From: Meandrina meandrites
Taxonomy: Eukaryota; Cnidaria; Anthozoa; Scleractinia; Meandrinidae
Assembly (NCBI GenBank): GCA_963693305.1
Contig: OY855908.1
Span: 19,825,493 to 19,889,492, forward strand
Length of the DNA: 64,000 nt
Reading direction: 5' to 3'
Position numbers and translations under genes: made by a program. Under the pieces are notes generated by a model. The model saw only the letters and a list, made by a program, of their open reading frames with translations, had not been told where the DNA came from and did not search any database. This document shows, piece by piece, positions 33,601-44,894 of the stretch (position 1 is the stretch's first letter; each line of letters opens with the position of its first letter).

Positions 33601-36308
33601 ATTCAGGGTTCAAAATAAAATCACAGCTTTTAGCTTGAATTTGTGGGCTTTTTTCTCACGGCTCTTTTCTTTCCCCGCTGTCACTTCCTGGGATTTGCAT
33701 GAGTACTGCTACACTAATTAACAGGAATCTAACAAGAACCCATTGCCTTACATGTGACCAAAATCTTGCTGAATTGAAATTTCACTTTCTTCCTTGAGAA
33801 ACCTTGATGAAATATTATAACCTGACTTAAAAAAGATTTTGTTATCATCAGAATTTTCTTTTTAATTAACATGTTTCATTGCAAGAATTCCCTTCCGAAC
33901 AGAGCATTGTGAATGGCTCTCTTTTTTTTAGGTGTTTGAAAGTGTAAAACATGCATAAAAGAGTTAGTTGTTCACGGTGAACAAGAATACTCCATTTCAA
34001 CTTTTGCAGCGTGCTTCAATTTTCAAAACCTTTTTCTACTCTTTCTACTCATTTTGAAATGTTTTGAAAAAGCTTTTAAAGTGTTTCTTGGCTGCTTTAT
34101 TATCTGATTTGAAATGTGTTGTTCCAGAAAATATCCGCACCCCTCCCACGGAAGGTTCTTTGGCTTGGATCCCCCCACCCCTCTGGAAATTCCTGATAAG
34201 TCCCATACTTTCCTTTAAAATTTTGGCTTTTGAGACCACCCACCCCCTCAGAATTTCCATTGACCTTGCATGCAGTGGGTATGGATATTCTCTGGAAGTG
34301 CACAGTGTTTACTATAACATTTCAGCGAGTTTGATTTCAGTTGGTTGTTAAAAGCATTGACATTTTCTATTTTGTTTTGGTGAAAAGTCACCGGTTTGCA
34401 AGTGTGGTCAAAGTGCTGGCTGCTGGTGGCAGCCAGCTGCTATTTTGAAACGTGGCGTTATGTTATACATGTATGCACTTGACCTTGATTTCAGCATGTC
34501 AATATTATTTTTTATTTTTTAGATATAAATTATTTCCACTGTATCAGAATTGTTGAATTACTTAAAGTATCAGAGTCTGCAACAAAGAACATCTTTGGTG
34601 GGTACTCATCAAAGAGGATGAAGGTAAATTGCATCAGTTTGTGAATGTTGTTACACTGAGTACTGGTCAAAAAGTTGTTTCTTGAAATGTTCTTTGCAAC
34701 ACCCTGAGCTCAAACTATGGTCAAATGATACCATAGGTGACATACAATAAACATTACTACAGTGTACATATTACTGATAAAGATTGTATTTTTTCCTTCA
34801 CAGGACTGGCAGGAAATTGTAAAGTTATATGAAAAAAATAATGTGAACCTAGGTAATGAAATTGTCAGTTTGTGGAAATCTTTAGTTTTCAGATTTATAT
34901 ATGGCTAAATGAAATTTAGGCTAAGTTAGAATTGAGCCATTGCTGATCAGTGGTGGTGTCGGGGCCATGTGCTGTGGAGCTTCATATAGGATTTTGCAGG
35001 GCTTATGTGTTTGGTGTTGCAGCTGTGCGAGGATGTGCAGTTGTTTCAAGCTTGAAACATGCTTGTGTTACAGTGCAGTTGCTCCCTCCCTCCCTCCCTA
35101 AAATTAATTCTACTTTGTTTTCTTTCTCAGCTGAGGCAGCTCATCTGTTAATTAGGAATGTTAATTATGAGATTCCCTCTTTAAAGAGACAAATAGGAAA
35201 ATGTCAACAAACACAAAGGGTAAGAGAATGTTTCAATATAATTGTCTTTTTGTACCAGGCTCCTATGTCCTACATTCTGATAGTACTGGTAATGTGAAAT
35301 GGTGATAAATACAAAGATGGTAAATTAGGAGTTTGTAAACACCGAGAAGAGAGTTGAAAATACCGCTTTCATTAAAGAGTTTGTCCTTGATTTTTTGCTA
35401 GTGTCCCTGTTGCTTCCATACATGTAGCTTTCCAATGTGTGATTTACAGATATACGGCATTGTGTAGTGTACTACAAACTGTCAACATGTTATAATTTAA
35501 TATGTCACAGTGGAAAACCCCCATGTATAAATAATTTTAAGTATTTTAAAATGTCAGCTTGAGGCCGTATGTGCCCAGTGGCGCTATCAGGGTCCGAAAT
35601 TAACTTTTTCCTAAGGGCGCCAACTGACGACTAACCTAAAAATTTTGGTCGCCAAATGGAAGGGTTTGGTCGCCAAAGACAAGTGTTTTATTTTGGTTTC
35701 TTGCATGCCATGCCACGATCGCGGCTTTGCCGCTCAATTTGCCGCAAACCAATGAAAACAATCCCTCTGGAACCCAGGGTATAATTTACCTTAATTTACA
35801 GTAAAGCAAAAAATTTAACCTTTCAACAAAATGTTTTCATTTAACGCAATATACATACAGCTATTAAAGGAGAAACTCACAAAAAGCTGTGCAACGGTAA
35901 CAGAGTCACATCTAAATGAGCGTGTTTGTCAACGATCTTGCGACGGCTTCAGATTTCTTATTATTTCCATTTAGTTGAAAATATGCTGGTATCCTGTTAA
36001 GTTCTGTGTATAAGACATAATATTATTATGTGGGCCCTCTTATAGATTCAACTAAGTGTGGAACTAAAGTATCTGTTCTTCGCCGAAACAGAACGAAAAC
36101 GATTTCGCCACGCGACGTTTTCGCCCGTGGTCTCCGTAATGGGAGAAGCCGCTGAATCAATATGGCGCCGGGTAAATTTTGCGATCGTAGAATCATCGCT
36201 TCGTTTTACTACAATTGTCCATGGGAGCTTTATGTTTTCTTTTAAAAAAAGCCCTTTTACCTTGGAATTTCAAATGCCGAGGGGACAAAATGTTAGTCGC
36301 CTACTGGC

Positions 36309-36339
<31 letters not shown>

Positions 36340-37869
36340 CAATCTTTGGTCGCATTGGCGACCAGTGAGTCGCAATTTCGGACCCTGGCTATGGGGACTG
36401 ATGATGATGAAAATCTCGGCCAATAATGGAGTTGGTCCCCAATAATTTCTAGTGTCAAGCAACCAATCAGAGCATGGTCCCCAGCAGGATACTGGAACAT
36501 GATTAGCAACAGTGTTTTGCAACGTTCCTATTCCACCTGAAGAAAAAGGAGATGGCTGTACACGGGCTAATTCTGTGGCTGATCAAAATATCTGCATGTA
36601 TATGTTGTGGTTTAAAACTGATCTTTGGTTTAAAATTTGCAAGCCAGGTTGATTTTTATCATTTGAACATTGTTTCTATTCATTGTCATAATCTGAAACA
36701 ATGATTAACTGGTTTGGAGAATTTAAATAAAAAATAAGTTTAAATCACAGCATATATTTCTTGAACCTTCCTAATATTTGTATAAAATTTAATAAAGATT
36801 CTCACTGATGAGTTAATCCAGTGAATCATCTTTCCATAAATATATTACTGAACAGTAACTCTCTTTATAAAGATGATTATCCATAAAGATTATTATAACA
36901 TGACTTTTTATTTTTTAGGAGTGCACAAGAAAGGAGAGTGAATATGCATCCAATGCAACGTTATTTAAAGAAAAATATCAAAGTGTTTGTAAACAAATGA
37001 GTATTAAGGTAAGGATAATAATTTGTGTATTTATTTATGGGATTGTTATAGTGCTTATGGTTACCAGATGGGTATATTAAAGGGCCTTTGACACACTTCT
37101 GCACATGTGCAGCAATTTGATTTCTGATCCGACAGAACACTTTCCTCAAGTGGCTCTCATTGCCACCTTGTTTCTAAAGAAAAGGGAATAAACAACAAAG
37201 CAACTTCTGTATTATTAGCTGCAGATGTTCGTAGTAGTTCTAAGTATTATGATTTCTATTGGTCAAAAAACTTTCAGTGTTAATCAAGACTACACATGTG
37301 TATTATCATGACAAAGGCCCTTTGAACCAAACAGATGCATAGTATGTATACTAGGGCCATTTACTATATTTTTTCACATACATGTGATTGTGTACATGTA
37401 AGTCTCTTTGTCTAGTTGTGTGAGAGAATAAAGATCAGAAAAATTCATACTGAAGATATACATAAGTTAGTGATATTCACAGAGATGCATGGTGTTTGTG
37501 TTTGGGTAGATAAAGATCAGCTAGAGACTCTGTATGTGGTTGTGTGTTGAGGTCTGCTATGCTATGTTGTCAGTGTATGGACGTTTTTCTAAAGCTTAAA
37601 GCTTCTTTTCCTGGCATTGAAAATCCTTACCAGCCTCAGTCAGCTGATATGGTTAATAACCTTTTTATTTTGTTATGCAGGGAGATGATGTGAAATCAGA
37701 GTTACTAAGCCTTCTGGATGAATTACCTGAAATATACAAAGAGATTGGTGTGGCAATCAGTGGTTTAAAGAATGCCACTCAATATTATGAGACATTTGTC
37801 AACTTTTTAGTACCAAGGTATGTTGAGTAACTCCATTGTTTGCTCTTATTCTTCTTCTTCTTCTTCTTC

Positions 37870-37903
<34 letters not shown>

Positions 37904-40900
37904 TATTGTAACATGATGGCTGTTGACAGATTGATGTCTATTTCAAATAAATATTTTGTTCATTATCCCCACTAGAACACTGTTAAACTGTACACTGATG
38001 ACTGTTGTTTTATTTTGAGCAGTTACAATAGTAATAAAGAAGGCTCACAGTTGACAACACCACTTGTAAGACACATTCAACAGCATGGTAACAGCACAGT
38101 GTATCAGTGGAGGACTGGCAGGATTCCATCGGTACGCATCATTGCTTTATAACACTGTACAGTGCTTTCAATAAGCACCGACCAGCTGATAAGTGACAAA
38201 GAGTGTTGGCTGCTTTGCTCTTCTTTGTTCAGAATAGTCAGTTACTTTTTTCTCAAAGTTGAAGTAATAATTAAAGAAAGATTCTTTCAAACAGTTGGTA
38301 CTTTACTCAAACTAGCTGCCTAGTTATTGAATCTCCTGCCATAACAGTCTTTGTTCAAAAGTAATTTCATTTTCAGTGTGTTTATTTACCCACAGGTTGT
38401 TGTTCCAGACAAAAGACCACAGTCTTCAAATGTAGAAAATGAAAACGGTGATGGAGAGGTGAGAATGTAACATATTTGAAATGAAAACTTCCCCTAGATT
38501 CCCTCTAGTGCTGCCAGAACATGCTGATTTTGTCTGAGCCTCACGGGGGTAGAATCATTTGCATTCTATTTTTAAACCTTGCAAGCTTCACTATTAAACT
38601 CTAACACCATTAATTTGTAATCTTGTTGGCTGTCCAGGTACATATGTACCTTCTCTCAATCAGACATGCCAAAACTTTACTTGTCATGAAAGTAATACTT
38701 CACATATAAGTGAATTCACTTCTGTGCTTGTAAGGAATATTATACAGTGGAAGTAATCTAAATCATTGTTTAACAACAGGTCAATGTGCATGACATTGAT
38801 GCTTTTATTTTCTCTACATCACCACAGATTGACTGGGGCATTGAAACCGTCACCACCACCAATGCTGGCTCTGACAATATTGATTGGGGGGAGGGTGGTG
38901 AGGAGGATACAGGGGGGATAGACTGGGGAGATAGTGGTGAGACTGTTGACTGGGGTGATGGAGGACAGACAAGCGAGGACAGTGCCATTGACTGGGGAGA
39001 TGATGGCACTGCAGATAAAGAAGTAACACTGGATAGCTGTGGAATCACACTGGAAGGATCTGGACAAGGTAAATAGCAACATTTCTTTATGCCTAGTGAC
39101 TTTTTATTACAATAGTGCTCAGTTATGCTCAAGGTAAATGATGCTTTCTGTGTCTTGAGAGGAACTACAAAGGCTTCATGATATGCTTATCAGTGAGGTT
39201 GTCATACCTTTTGGTGTTTTCTCTGGCCATAGTCACTTAAGTATTCAGTTCAATACAGTGGGTGGGGACAGGAGGGCGGGAGGTGGGAGAAGAGAGGGCA
39301 GGAGGCGGGAGTCCCGAGGTTACAGGAACTGGGAGAAATTGAGAAAAATCACGCAACATTTTGTTATATTTCGCACTAGAAATGGGACAAAGAGGAGGGA
39401 ACCACTACAGGAAGGGGTGGGAAGCAGGAGTTAAAGGTACAGGAAGCAGCAGTAGAAGATATGGGAAGTGGGAGGTTCAGACCTCCCTGTCCCCCCCAAT
39501 ACAGGATGTATTTTCAGCATCATACAGACTGTGTTTTTGTAACTCTGACAACTGCTTGGTAACAAGATGGTAGCTGCTTAAGAGGAGGCGTCTTGTAAGA
39601 GAGCTTTCTGTATTATGTGTATTACAACTCAACAGTTAATATGTTGATTTTGTAGATGATGAAGTGATCAGTGGTCCTGATGCCGAGACATTAATGGATA
39701 CAACTCAAACAAGAAACCTCTTAATTGATGAATTATTAGAGGTGAACACTTTTGCTGCTTCATTTTGTTCAGAAACTAGTCTTTAATTCACTGATTTGCT
39801 GATATTTTTTATTAATACCTATTTGTGTGCAGCTTCAGGGATTTCTTCGTCAAAGATTAGTGGAAATGAAAAGCGATTCTGATGTGCTGTCAGCTAACCA
39901 GGTAACTTGCAATGTTTATGATGTGTGTACAGTATGTTTGTCTAAATTCCTTTTCTTCACATACTTGCCATTATAACCTTGAAGAAACAAGAATGTATTT
40001 TATCTCGGTTATTGTCAGCTATTCGTTGTACAGTGTTATCTGAGGGCAAGGAAGACTAAATTTTTATCCTAGTGTCCAATGTGTTTGCATTAGAGACATT
40101 TCCTTTTAGCACTCTAGTAAAGGATAGACATTGTTACGCAAGGATTTACGGACAACTTTCTAATGTACTTTGTACAATAATTTTGTTGCACAAGTACATG
40201 CATGTTGAAGTGTAATTCCGTTAATACGCTGGCCAGACTCGCAATGTAATCTTTAGTTGCACGGGTGCCAGTTGAGGCCTTGTCAAGTTCTGGGCCGCAT
40301 GAATGATCAGCAGAGTACCTCCCCAAGCACGGCTTTGCCGTTTATTTTATCTTGAACTTATCACCCCAGACAGCTAGAGGTAGGATGCATTGTATTTTAA
40401 TGCATGATGTGTGTATGTAGTTTCAGTCAGCTCCACAGCTCATTCAGATGCAGTCAGTGGAGTCAGTACAAGCCATGGAGTCAGCTGTTACTCACATTCT
40501 ATCAACAATCACTTCAATGAAGATGCATAACCTGTTTTTACTCAAGACGTCTCCCAGGTAACATCACTCATTCTACTACTGACAGACCGGGGGCAGGTGG
40601 GTGGGACCCAACACAGCTATCTGACATTAATTTCAAGGTGTTTAAATTACTGACAATTGCTGTTTTTATGCTAGAGACGTTAAAGCTGTCTCGAGACGAC
40701 TTTAACGTCTAGTATAAAAACGGTTAATAAGACAGACGCCTTTAACGTCTTTTCGTAAGAGCGTCTGAACGACGCTCTTAACGGACAGCTTTAACGTCTC
40801 AGACGTTAAACGCGTCTAGTATAAACATAGGCACGCGAAGCGTGCAGGAGTTATTTTTTCAATTGATTGACCTTGATTGGGTTGCTTGGGGTAAGACTGG

Positions 40901-43278
40901 GTGTTAATCCTGTTGGGATGGTTGAGCTATTTGTGCATGGTGCATCACTAACTACATAGCCCCTTGCTACGACTAAGAGGCATATTTTGAAAAAAAAATG
41001 CTTGCAGACAAAATAATTTTTACGTGCAATTTGTTACGTCAAAGCTGTTTCGTTCAATAGTAAATTTTTATCATTTAGAAAAAACAAGAACTAATTTAAT
41101 TGTCAAAATGTCACGAAATGGCTTATTCTGTTAGCGCTTATTTTGTTGCTAGCTTTTTTACAACCGTAACACGATACTTTTGTTTGTTACAGGATACTTT
41201 TGTTTTTGTCAAACAATGTAAAACGATACCTTTGTTTTTTTAAAACGCATGTAACATGACAGTTTTGTTTATCTCACTTTTGTAACATGACACTTTTGTT
41301 TTTCTTGAAAACACCATGTCTCCATTGAGTAATCGAAAAGTAATAAACGAAGTAATAAACGAATCAAATCAAAAACTATATTTTTAGGAAAGCTTAAAGC
41401 GTGGCACACCTGGAGTATTTGTTTCCTGTCGTAAATATAAATTTTCATTCAACAAACAGGAACAAGAACTAATTAATTTTAGTTATTAAACTGTCACGGA
41501 ATGACATGCTCTTATTCTAGCCTGTTGCCGCTATCGATCGTAGTTAATTTTAAAAGCAAAACCATTTTAAAGTCAATACCCATAGCGGTTAATTAAATGT
41601 CTAAACGTGGCGCGTTTAAGGTATAAACGCTACTTGCCCGAGAGTCAGCGAATCGCCGGAGCAAGACGCTAAAGAGACTAATTAAATTAATTGCGGTTTT
41701 CAGTTGGCGACACGGAGTCTCAAGCAGTATTAAATTTAAGAAGTTTCCTTGTCACAAACTCCTAAAACAAGAGGCCACAACACACTCTGAAGAAGATTCC
41801 TTGCCATTTTTATGACTCTTTGTGAATACAGTATTAACATCACAATGAGAACATTATTCTTCAAATCTACTTTGTGCAAATACCGGTACTTTATGCAATT
41901 TCTACTACGGTCAGCGAAACTAGCCCGTCCTAAACGAACGCTCGAATAACAATTTAGTATTGGGTCTTTTGCTGGCGGCACGTGCGTCGTAAGCAGGCGA
42001 GCGTTTCAAATCCGGGGTTAATTCGCAACTCACCAATTCCGCCTCCCAAAAATCGAAAATCTTCGAATGAAATCGCTCGCTTACAACAGTGTCAGATTAC
42101 TTCCCCTTTATAAACTGCAATTTCATTGGTTCTGATAGTACCTCAAACCTGATTGGTGTGAGATTCAAACATACTCCACTGACTACACGGTCCATCGCGC
42201 CGACTAAGAGTTATTTTTTGAAAAAATAACTCAAAAACGGGACGCCAGTAACTAGCCCTGGCTCGTCCTGAGGCGACTGGAACTAGTCAGCGTTTCTCTT
42301 TTCGCCCTTTTTTATTTATTTTTTTCTGTTAGGCCGTCTACTAAATGCGTCCCTATACCAGACGCCTTTCAAGTCGTCCAAAGGCGTCTAGACGACTTTA
42401 TCGTCTCTAGCATTAAAACGGCCAATAACTCGCTAGAATCGCTACTGAAAGAATTTAGTTTGTTATGCTGTTATGGGTGATGGCTTACCAAGGAAAGACA
42501 GGGGTATGAAGAGAAGGTCTTTCTTTTGTCGTTATCAACATGGATCGAACGGTTTCGTGCTGTTATTAAATTGTGTCATGTGCTGATCGTACCGTTCATA
42601 TGCATTGTGTGCCTCGCTTTTTTGGTTCATAATGTGGACTCCTATAATTTCAGATACTTGGATCGCTTAGCAGATTCCTTGCAGCAGAAACTTAAAGTCT
42701 CGGAGAAGTTGGTGGCTTCCATTAAAACAATGGCTGATAAACGGCAGGCTGCTTCCACAGAGCAGAGGGACTTGGAACCCAAGCTGGAAGTTATCAGGAC
42801 AAAAACAAAGGAGCTACAACAACAGGTATCTTGATTGACTCACTGACCTCCTTACATGGGACATTTCAGTTACCCGTCTACTGCCGGTGTCTTTTTTTTT
42901 ATTATTTTACACATTTTCATAGAGATGAAGTCCAAACATACAGTAGAAGTAAAATTATTATTTCTTTATAACTATTAGCAAATTGCGCCAAACGATCTCA
43001 AACCATGATGCGTGAACCTCGCGCTTGTATTTGCGCGAAGGTCTCGCACGCGGCCACCATTTGCGAGTTTCTTTACTCTTATCCGCGGGCACATATGTGA
43101 TGGTGATTTTAATTGCAGTTTTGCCTTTTTGTGTTAATTGACAATTTTATCTGTATTTGATGCTTTATTAGCTTTTCCTTCATCAATTTTCATTTTGGTG
43201 TTGCAGATTGCTCAAGAAATTTCCAAGAAATACAAGAACAGACCAGTCAATGTTATGGGTGAAATAAACAGTATTTGA
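30654..43278 (+). CDS. CDK5RAP3: CDK5RAP3 / C53 / LZAP homologue (16 exons)
   Basis: Exons 30654-30659, 30740-30815, 31789-31920, 34523-34623, 34804-34852, 35131-35219, 36919-37008, 37681-37817, 38023-38131, 38396-38458, 38828-39068, 39656-39741, 39833-39901, 40421-40557, 42654-42825 and 43207-43278 keep phase and encode 542 residues (human protein 506). CDK5RAP3 works with UFL1 and DDRGK1 in ufmylation and is the receptor linking stalled ER ribosomes to autophagy. Strong matches: IREKINAAIQDMP, NIFGGYSSKRMKDWQEIV, LLIRNVNYEIPSLKRQIGKC, VYQWRTG and the end RPVNVMG. Residues about 285-341 hold five DWG motifs (IDWG four times, VDWG once), the shuffled ATG8-interacting/UFM1-binding motifs. Exon 1 codes only for MQ. 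Exon 11 has an alternative in-frame acceptor at 38780 that would add 16 residues. Confidence 0.93.
31266..31560 (+). mobile_element. Diverged SINE copy
   Basis: GTGGTTAGCCCGTTGGATTG resembles a tRNA-derived head, and TGATGGACTGGCGTCCCATC with CTTCATGCTACAGAGACTGA resembles the tail of the SINE at 60226-60610. It is old and diverged. It lies in intron 2 of CDK5RAP3. Confidence 0.55.
32317..33154. mobile_element. Mariner/Tc1-like non-autonomous element (TA-flanked)
   Basis: The ends CAGTGGAACCCC and GGGGTTCCACTG are inverted and each is bordered by TA, the usual target of Tc1/mariner elements. The subterminal parts repeat GTCCGTATTAA many times in both directions. The 838-bp interior has no transposase. 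It lies in intron 3 of CDK5RAP3. Confidence 0.75.
34122..34297. repeat. MITE, TTCCAGAAAATATCC family, copy 1
   Basis: TTCCAGAAAATATCCGCACC at the left is matched by GGTATGGATATTCTCTGGAA at the right. A second copy is at 57851-58034. It lies in intron 3 of CDK5RAP3. Confidence 0.75.
35588..36387. mobile_element. 800-bp DNA element with TTGGTCGCCA subterminal repeats
   Basis: The inverted ends CAGGGTCCGAAATT and AATTTCGGACCCTG are flanked by GCTAT on both sides (35583-35587 and 36388-36392). Several GGTCGCCA motifs lie inside the left end (TTTTGGTCGCCAAATGG) and their inverse inside the right (GGCGACCAG). No transposase is recognisable. End sequence and subterminal repeats are hAT-like, but the 5-bp duplication is short for hAT. 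It lies in intron 6 of CDK5RAP3. Confidence 0.75.
36601..36753. repeat. TGTTGTGGTTT MITE, copy 1
   Basis: TATGTTGTGGTTTAAAACTG, CTTTGGTTTAAAATTTG and GGTTGATTTTTATCA match the element inserted at 48758-48893. The right end is diverged (GTTTAAATCACAGCATA). It lies in intron 6 of CDK5RAP3. Confidence 0.6.
37843..37912. repeat. TTC/TTA microsatellite
   Basis: A TTC run changes into a TTA run just after the exon 8 donor at 37818. Simple sequence repeat. Confidence 0.9.
40660..42421. mobile_element. 1.76-kb element with GCTAGAGACG inverted ends
   Basis: The left end TGTTTTTATGCTAGAGACGT is matched inverted by CGTCTCTAGCATTAAAACGG on the right. Behind each end lie GACGTTAAAG-like or GACGACTTTA-like palindromic motifs (AGACGACTTTAACGTCT and others). 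The interior is AT-rich with no recognised transposase. The superfamily is not assigned. It fills most of intron 14 of CDK5RAP3. Confidence 0.7.
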
Positions 43279-44894
43279 ACAGTCATTTGTATATCACATG
43301 TTTTCTGTGCTGACGGAGAAGCAAGGAATTAATATTCTCATTCAAACCTATCAAACATCAGAAACAAAAATAGGAAAAGTCACGTTCGGAAAAAGATATT
43401 TATATAAAAATATATGTTTTACATTCGTGGAAAATTTAATTTTCATCTCAGACGAGACCATAATAAGAAAGTAGAATGAATGTATGTATAATTTTAAAGT
43501 GGTTGTACAGTTCGTTCAAAATTGAGATGACAGTGAATGGTTGTGTAGAATTATTCAAAAGTACTGACAACTGGATTATACGAAATAAAACTGATAAGTT
43601 GTTGACTTTGTTCTCCTCATTTACTGTGTCTTTTTGTACTCCTGGTCACAGGAGCACAGGATTACTCGCAGTGGAGATGTTTCCAGCCTCGCAGTAGCTG
43701 AATTAGCTTGATGCACATTTTGATTATACGTAATAAAACTGATAAGTTGTTGACTGTGTTCTCCTTATTTATTTTGCTTAGCGGTTAGGGCACTGGACTT
43801 GTAATCTAGAGATCCCGGGTTCAAATCCTCCTCCCTGCCACTAGATGGATTTGTGTTTGGTGATCCCGAATTCAACTCCTCCACGCTTTGTAAGTAGCCA
43901 ACTGGTCAGCCTCCTGCCAATTGGGATTTTTAACAAGTTTCCGTTTGATTTATAATATTTGTTTCCTGAGATTACAGTGTCCCAAATTAGCACAGCACTG
44001 CTGGATACACTGACACTCAAATAATTTTTTTGACTTCAGCATTTCAGGAAATTCTGAAAAAAAGACACGAGACGCCAAGGACGTATGTTTGCGAGTGCTA
44101 AAACAAAGCAACAACGTTCGCCAGCTACAGTGTCAGAAACAGTGTATTGATCATATCCCAGATTAGCTTTCGGGATTGTTGGATGTGCTTTTTTCCGACA
44201 ACCTTTTTCGAAACGGCTGTATACAGTACTGAAGCTTCTCTATGCATGACACATTAAGAAGCGACGCTCTCCCCAGCTCTTGAGTGTAACAATAGCTGTA
44301 TCAGAAAGTTCTTCATAGGAATCAGAACAGCAAAAAAATTATAAGCTTAATCGAGAGAAACAAAACAGACAAAACGGCTTCTTCCAGTAGATTGTTCTTG
44401 CCACGCCTTGTTCCTTCATAGAAACTCGGGCTCCATGTCCAATATACTATGATGATTTTTTGTAAAAGCAGAAGAAGACGCACAGCTATAATTTCAATCG
44501 GATCAAAAGTTCAAGGTTAAGGCGACGCAACCAAAAGGTAGCTGAAAGTAGTAAGAGAAGAAGTAGAGGGCTGCTGCAACAACAACAGCAACAACAACCT
44601 TTATAAACGTACCTGGGAGTATTTAGCATTGCTGCTAATTGGGGACACAACATAAAGAAAATTATAAATGTGAAAATAAATAAGTATATATTGAAATGAT
44701 CTATTTCTCTTCAAACATTTGCCTGGACATGTGACAAAAAGTTACTCTTTAGCCACGCTAAAATTAAGAACATTTTTTTCTAAACTCAAAGCCATTTGGC
44801 ACTTCAACACTTCAGACCTTCCGCTCTCGTACCCAGAGTCCTAGTCTACTGGCACGGGCGCACGAGAAACACTGGGTATGAAATTGCAAGTAAA
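43279..44894. other. Intergenic region CDK5RAP3-ORC2
   Basis: The first few hundred bases are CDK5RAP3 3' UTR. A block with AATAAA (43573-43620) is repeated at 43721-43770 (ATAAAACTGATAAGTTGTTG), so two polyadenylation signals, at 43584 and 43732, are available. A SINE follows at 43781. A CAA-repeat tract lies at about 44577-44600. No further gene is seen before the ORC2 start. Confidence 0.55.
43781..43930 (+). mobile_element. tRNA-derived SINE (second family)
   Basis: TTAGCGGTTAGGGCACTGG serves as A box and CCCGGGTTCAAATCCTC as B box in tRNA-like spacing; the next part repeats a B-box-like GATCCCGAATTCAACTCCTC. The sequence TTGTAATCTAGAGA takes the anticodon-arm position. It is not a folded tRNA. 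Confidence 0.65.

Noticed and set aside
35588..36387. Protein-coding frame at 36058-36426
   Set aside because: It lies wholly inside a transposon-like element and matches no domain.
44577..44600. CAA repeat as a polyglutamine-coding exon of ORC2
   Set aside because: It lies upstream of the ORC2 start with stops nearby and no splice support.
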